Shown one piece after another: positions 62,538 to 64,000 of a stretch of DNA of 64,000 nt. Source of the DNA: Cerasicoccus sp. TK19100 (lineage in GTDB: Bacteria; Verrucomicrobiota; Verrucomicrobiia; Opitutales; Cerasicoccaceae); NCBI RefSeq assembly GCF_027257155.1, contig NZ_JAPWDU010000001.1, positions 496,001 to 560,000 on the forward strand, written 5' to 3'. Positions within the stretch are counted from its first letter, which is position 1. Each line of letters opens with the position of its first letter. The notes below the pieces were generated by a model. It saw only the letters and a program-made list of their open reading frames with translations. It searched no databases and had not been told where the DNA came from. The translations under genes and the position numbers were made by a program.

Positions 62538-63578
62538 ATGCCCAAGAAAAAAACAGCCAAATCCAAGTCTGGACGCCCGACGATCCTGCAAGTTGCCAAG
62601 CTGACTGGATTTTCTCAGGGCGCGATCTCGAGAGCCTTTAATGGGCAGGGCGGCATCAGTGATGCGACTCGGGAAAAAATCATGAAGGCGGCGAAGGAGA
62701 TTGGCTACCACCCGAACCCATCGGCCCGAAATTTTAAGCGTGGCTACACGAAGCGGTTGGGGATGATTTTGCCGAACCTGGCGAATGCAAACTATTCTGA
62801 GCTCTATGAACAATTGGATTTGGTGACCGCTGAGGAAGGTTATTCGTCGATCTTAGCGTTGACGCATCATTCTCCCGAGCGGGAGCGAAATCTCATGCTC
62901 CAGCTTTCGGCGGGGGAGGCGGATGCATTAGTAGTTAACCCGGTATCGAATCTGGAGAATCTTGATGTTTACCGGAAATTGAAATCCTGGCGTTATCCGG
63001 TGCTATTCATTTACAAGAGTTATGATGAGGAGTTCGACAGCCTGGGTGTCAATTATTACGCCAGCCTGCAGAAGGCTCTTGGGTATTTACGGGATGTTGG
63101 GCACAAGCGTGTTGCTTATGTGGGAATGGCACCGATGGGCGCTGAGCCGGTGGGTAAGCATGCGGAAGTGATTCGAGTTTTGAGTGAGCTAGGTATGGGC
63201 TATGATCTCGAAGGTTCAGTGCTGGGAGTGGCTGCTGATGTCGCTGGCGAGCAGGCGTTTCGCCAGTGGCGGGAGTCTCGTAAGCAGCCTACGGCAGTAG
63301 TTGCTTACAATGACCAAACGGCCATATCGTTAATGACGGAGGCAAAGCGTATGGGGGTCAATGTGCCACAGGATCTGTCAATTCTGGGCAGTGATGACAT
63401 TCAGGCGGCTGAGCCGTCCGAGCTTTCCACGGTTCGTGTTGATCGGGCGCAGATGGCGCAGAAAATTTTTGAAATCCTGGAAGATCGCATTCGTGACTTT
63501 GATGCGCCAGTGCGCCTACAATCGATTCGGTCTGAATTTATTCTGCGCAACTCGATGGGGCCTCCGAAGTCCCATTAG
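62538..63578 (+). CDS. LacI-family transcriptional regulator
   Basis: The 346-residue protein has an N-terminal LacI helix-turn-helix (TILQVAKLTGFSQGAISRAF) with an unusual Gln-Gly where most have S..TVS. A hinge (NPSARNFKRGYTKRLGMILP) follows, then the periplasmic-binding-type effector domain (PTAVVAYNDQTAISLMTEAK). The hinge helix fits binding to AACGTT-centred palindromes, four of which lie in front of neighbouring genes and itself. It probably responds to a sugar. It sits between the GH94 operon, on the opposite strand, and the DUF2961 gene. Confidence 0.92.
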   Translation: MPKKKTAKSKSGRPTILQVAKLTGFSQGAISRAFNGQGGISDATREKIMKAAKEIGYHPNPSARNFKRGYTKRLGMILPNLANANYSELYEQLDLVTAEEGYSSILALTHHSPERERNLMLQLSAGEADALVVNPVSNLENLDVYRKLKSWRYPVLFIYKSYDEEFDSLGVNYYASLQKALGYLRDVGHKRVAYVGMAPMGAEPVGKHAEVIRVLSELGMGYDLEGSVLGVAADVAGEQAFRQWRESRKQPTAVVAYNDQTAISLMTEAKRMGVNVPQDLSILGSDDIQAAEPSELSTVRVDRAQMAQKIFEILEDRIRDFDAPVRLQSIRSEFILRNSMGPPKSH

Positions 63579-63651
63579 AGCACACTTGCTTCAAAATTGG
63601 TCGTGATTTGATCTTTTTGCTTGTCGCATGGTGAACGCTGAATTTATTGCT

Positions 63652-63661
63652 ATAACGTTAT
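63652..63661. promoter_or_regulatory. Candidate LacI-family operator, DUF2961 gene
   Basis: ATAACGTTAT, a perfect 10-base palindrome 30 bases upstream of the ATG at 63692. CTATAACGTT is shared with the GH94 promoter site. Confidence 0.65.
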
Positions 63662-63691
63662 CCTAATTGAAATTTCTCGTATATTTGGCTC

Positions 63692-64000
63692 ATGGATCAC
63701 GGTTTGTATAACTCTTTGGAAAATTTAGCGATGCTCTCCAATGCCGAGAGCCGAACCATCACCTCAGAGAATCCGGATGGCTCGCGTCGCGGTGGCGGGC
63801 GTGCGGAATTGCCAAAAAGTGGCGATCCTGCGTTGGATACACACTGCTCGCGTGAGTTGGGGCGGGGGTGGAAGGTGCGTCCTAACCAGCAGGTGGGATC
63901 CGGGGAGACGTTTACCGTTGCTGACATCGAGGGGCCGGGGTGCGTCCAATCAATATGGATGACGACCGCACATGTGCGCTATCGTGACTTGATTTTGCGC
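63692..64000 (+). CDS. DUF2961/GH172-like protein, 3'-truncated by the window edge
   Basis: The open frame runs from ATG at 63692 to the last base, 103 codons, without a stop. NPDGSRRGGGRAELPKSGD, then VADIEGPGCVQSIWMTT, matches the N-terminal pattern of DUF2961 proteins, some of which are GH172 enzymes acting on fructose- or furanoside-containing sugars. No signal peptide is evident in this part. The frame continues past the window, so the catalytic residues cannot be checked. The upstream AACGTT site ties it to the LacI regulon. Confidence 0.75.
   Translation, partial: MDHGLYNSLENLAMLSNAESRTITSENPDGSRRGGGRAELPKSGDPALDTHCSRELGRGWKVRPNQQVGSGETFTVADIEGPGCVQSIWMTTAHVRYRDLILR

Noticed and set aside
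1-64000. CRISPR array, prophage, insertion sequence or rRNA
   Set aside because: I saw no regularly spaced repeats, no cas, phage or transposase genes and no rRNA-like stretch.

Overview
The window looks like a chromosomal segment of a heterotrophic, probably aquatic member of the Verrucomicrobiota, most likely class Opitutae. Four things point there: a PEP-CTERM sorting tail (35619-36638), a giant pilin-leader protein of a kind common in that phylum, a BspA-type leucine-rich repeat protein, and a dense set of glycoside hydrolases. The taxonomic call is inference, because the window has no rRNA or phylogenetic marker with a known lineage signature.

The left half (1 to about 32.7 kb) is mostly GC-rich core genome. 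It holds a Na+/Ca2+ exchanger cut by the window edge, an adenylate-kinase-like fusion, an M29 aminopeptidase, a BLUF photoreceptor, mreBCD, a superoxide dismutase, an SBF-type transporter, two oligopeptide ABC ATPases, glnS, msrB, lpxI, a FecR-like protein and leuS. A two-component system follows, leading a tight run with maf, a TonB-like protein, an RluA-type pseudouridine synthase and ribE, and ending at tRNA-Ser(CGA). The intergenic spaces here carry several unrelated inverted-repeat families. Two genes (13076-13516 and 20954-23248) are visibly AT-rich and may be imported.

The right half (33.0 to 64.0 kb, starting beside the tRNA-Ser gene) is a carbohydrate-utilisation region. It appears to hold two adjoining regulons. 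The first (33.0-51.8 kb) has a PEP-CTERM/DUF1961-like/GH36 operon, two paralogous secreted beta-helix proteins, a 1284-residue pilin-leader protein with a small partner, a carbohydrate-binding-like protein and a Gfo/Idh/MocA oxidoreductase. Its regulator is a GntR-type DNA-binding domain fused to a cytoplasmic sugar-ABC-type solute-binding domain. A palindrome of the form TGACTnAGTCA, or a close variant, occurs six times, each time in front of one of these units.

The second regulon (52.1-64.0 kb) has a divergent GH36-like protein, a secreted clan-GH-A-like hydrolase, a GH94-type phosphorylase with a GH78-type rhamnosidase, a LacI-family regulator and the start of a DUF2961/GH172 gene. Four AACGTT-centred sites sit in front of its units, including one identical 13-mer at two promoters 10 kb apart. 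The enzyme mix suggests a rhamnose- and galactose-containing polysaccharide, but the substrate cannot be read from sequence. No sugar transporter, sulfatase, exosortase or integrase lies in the window.
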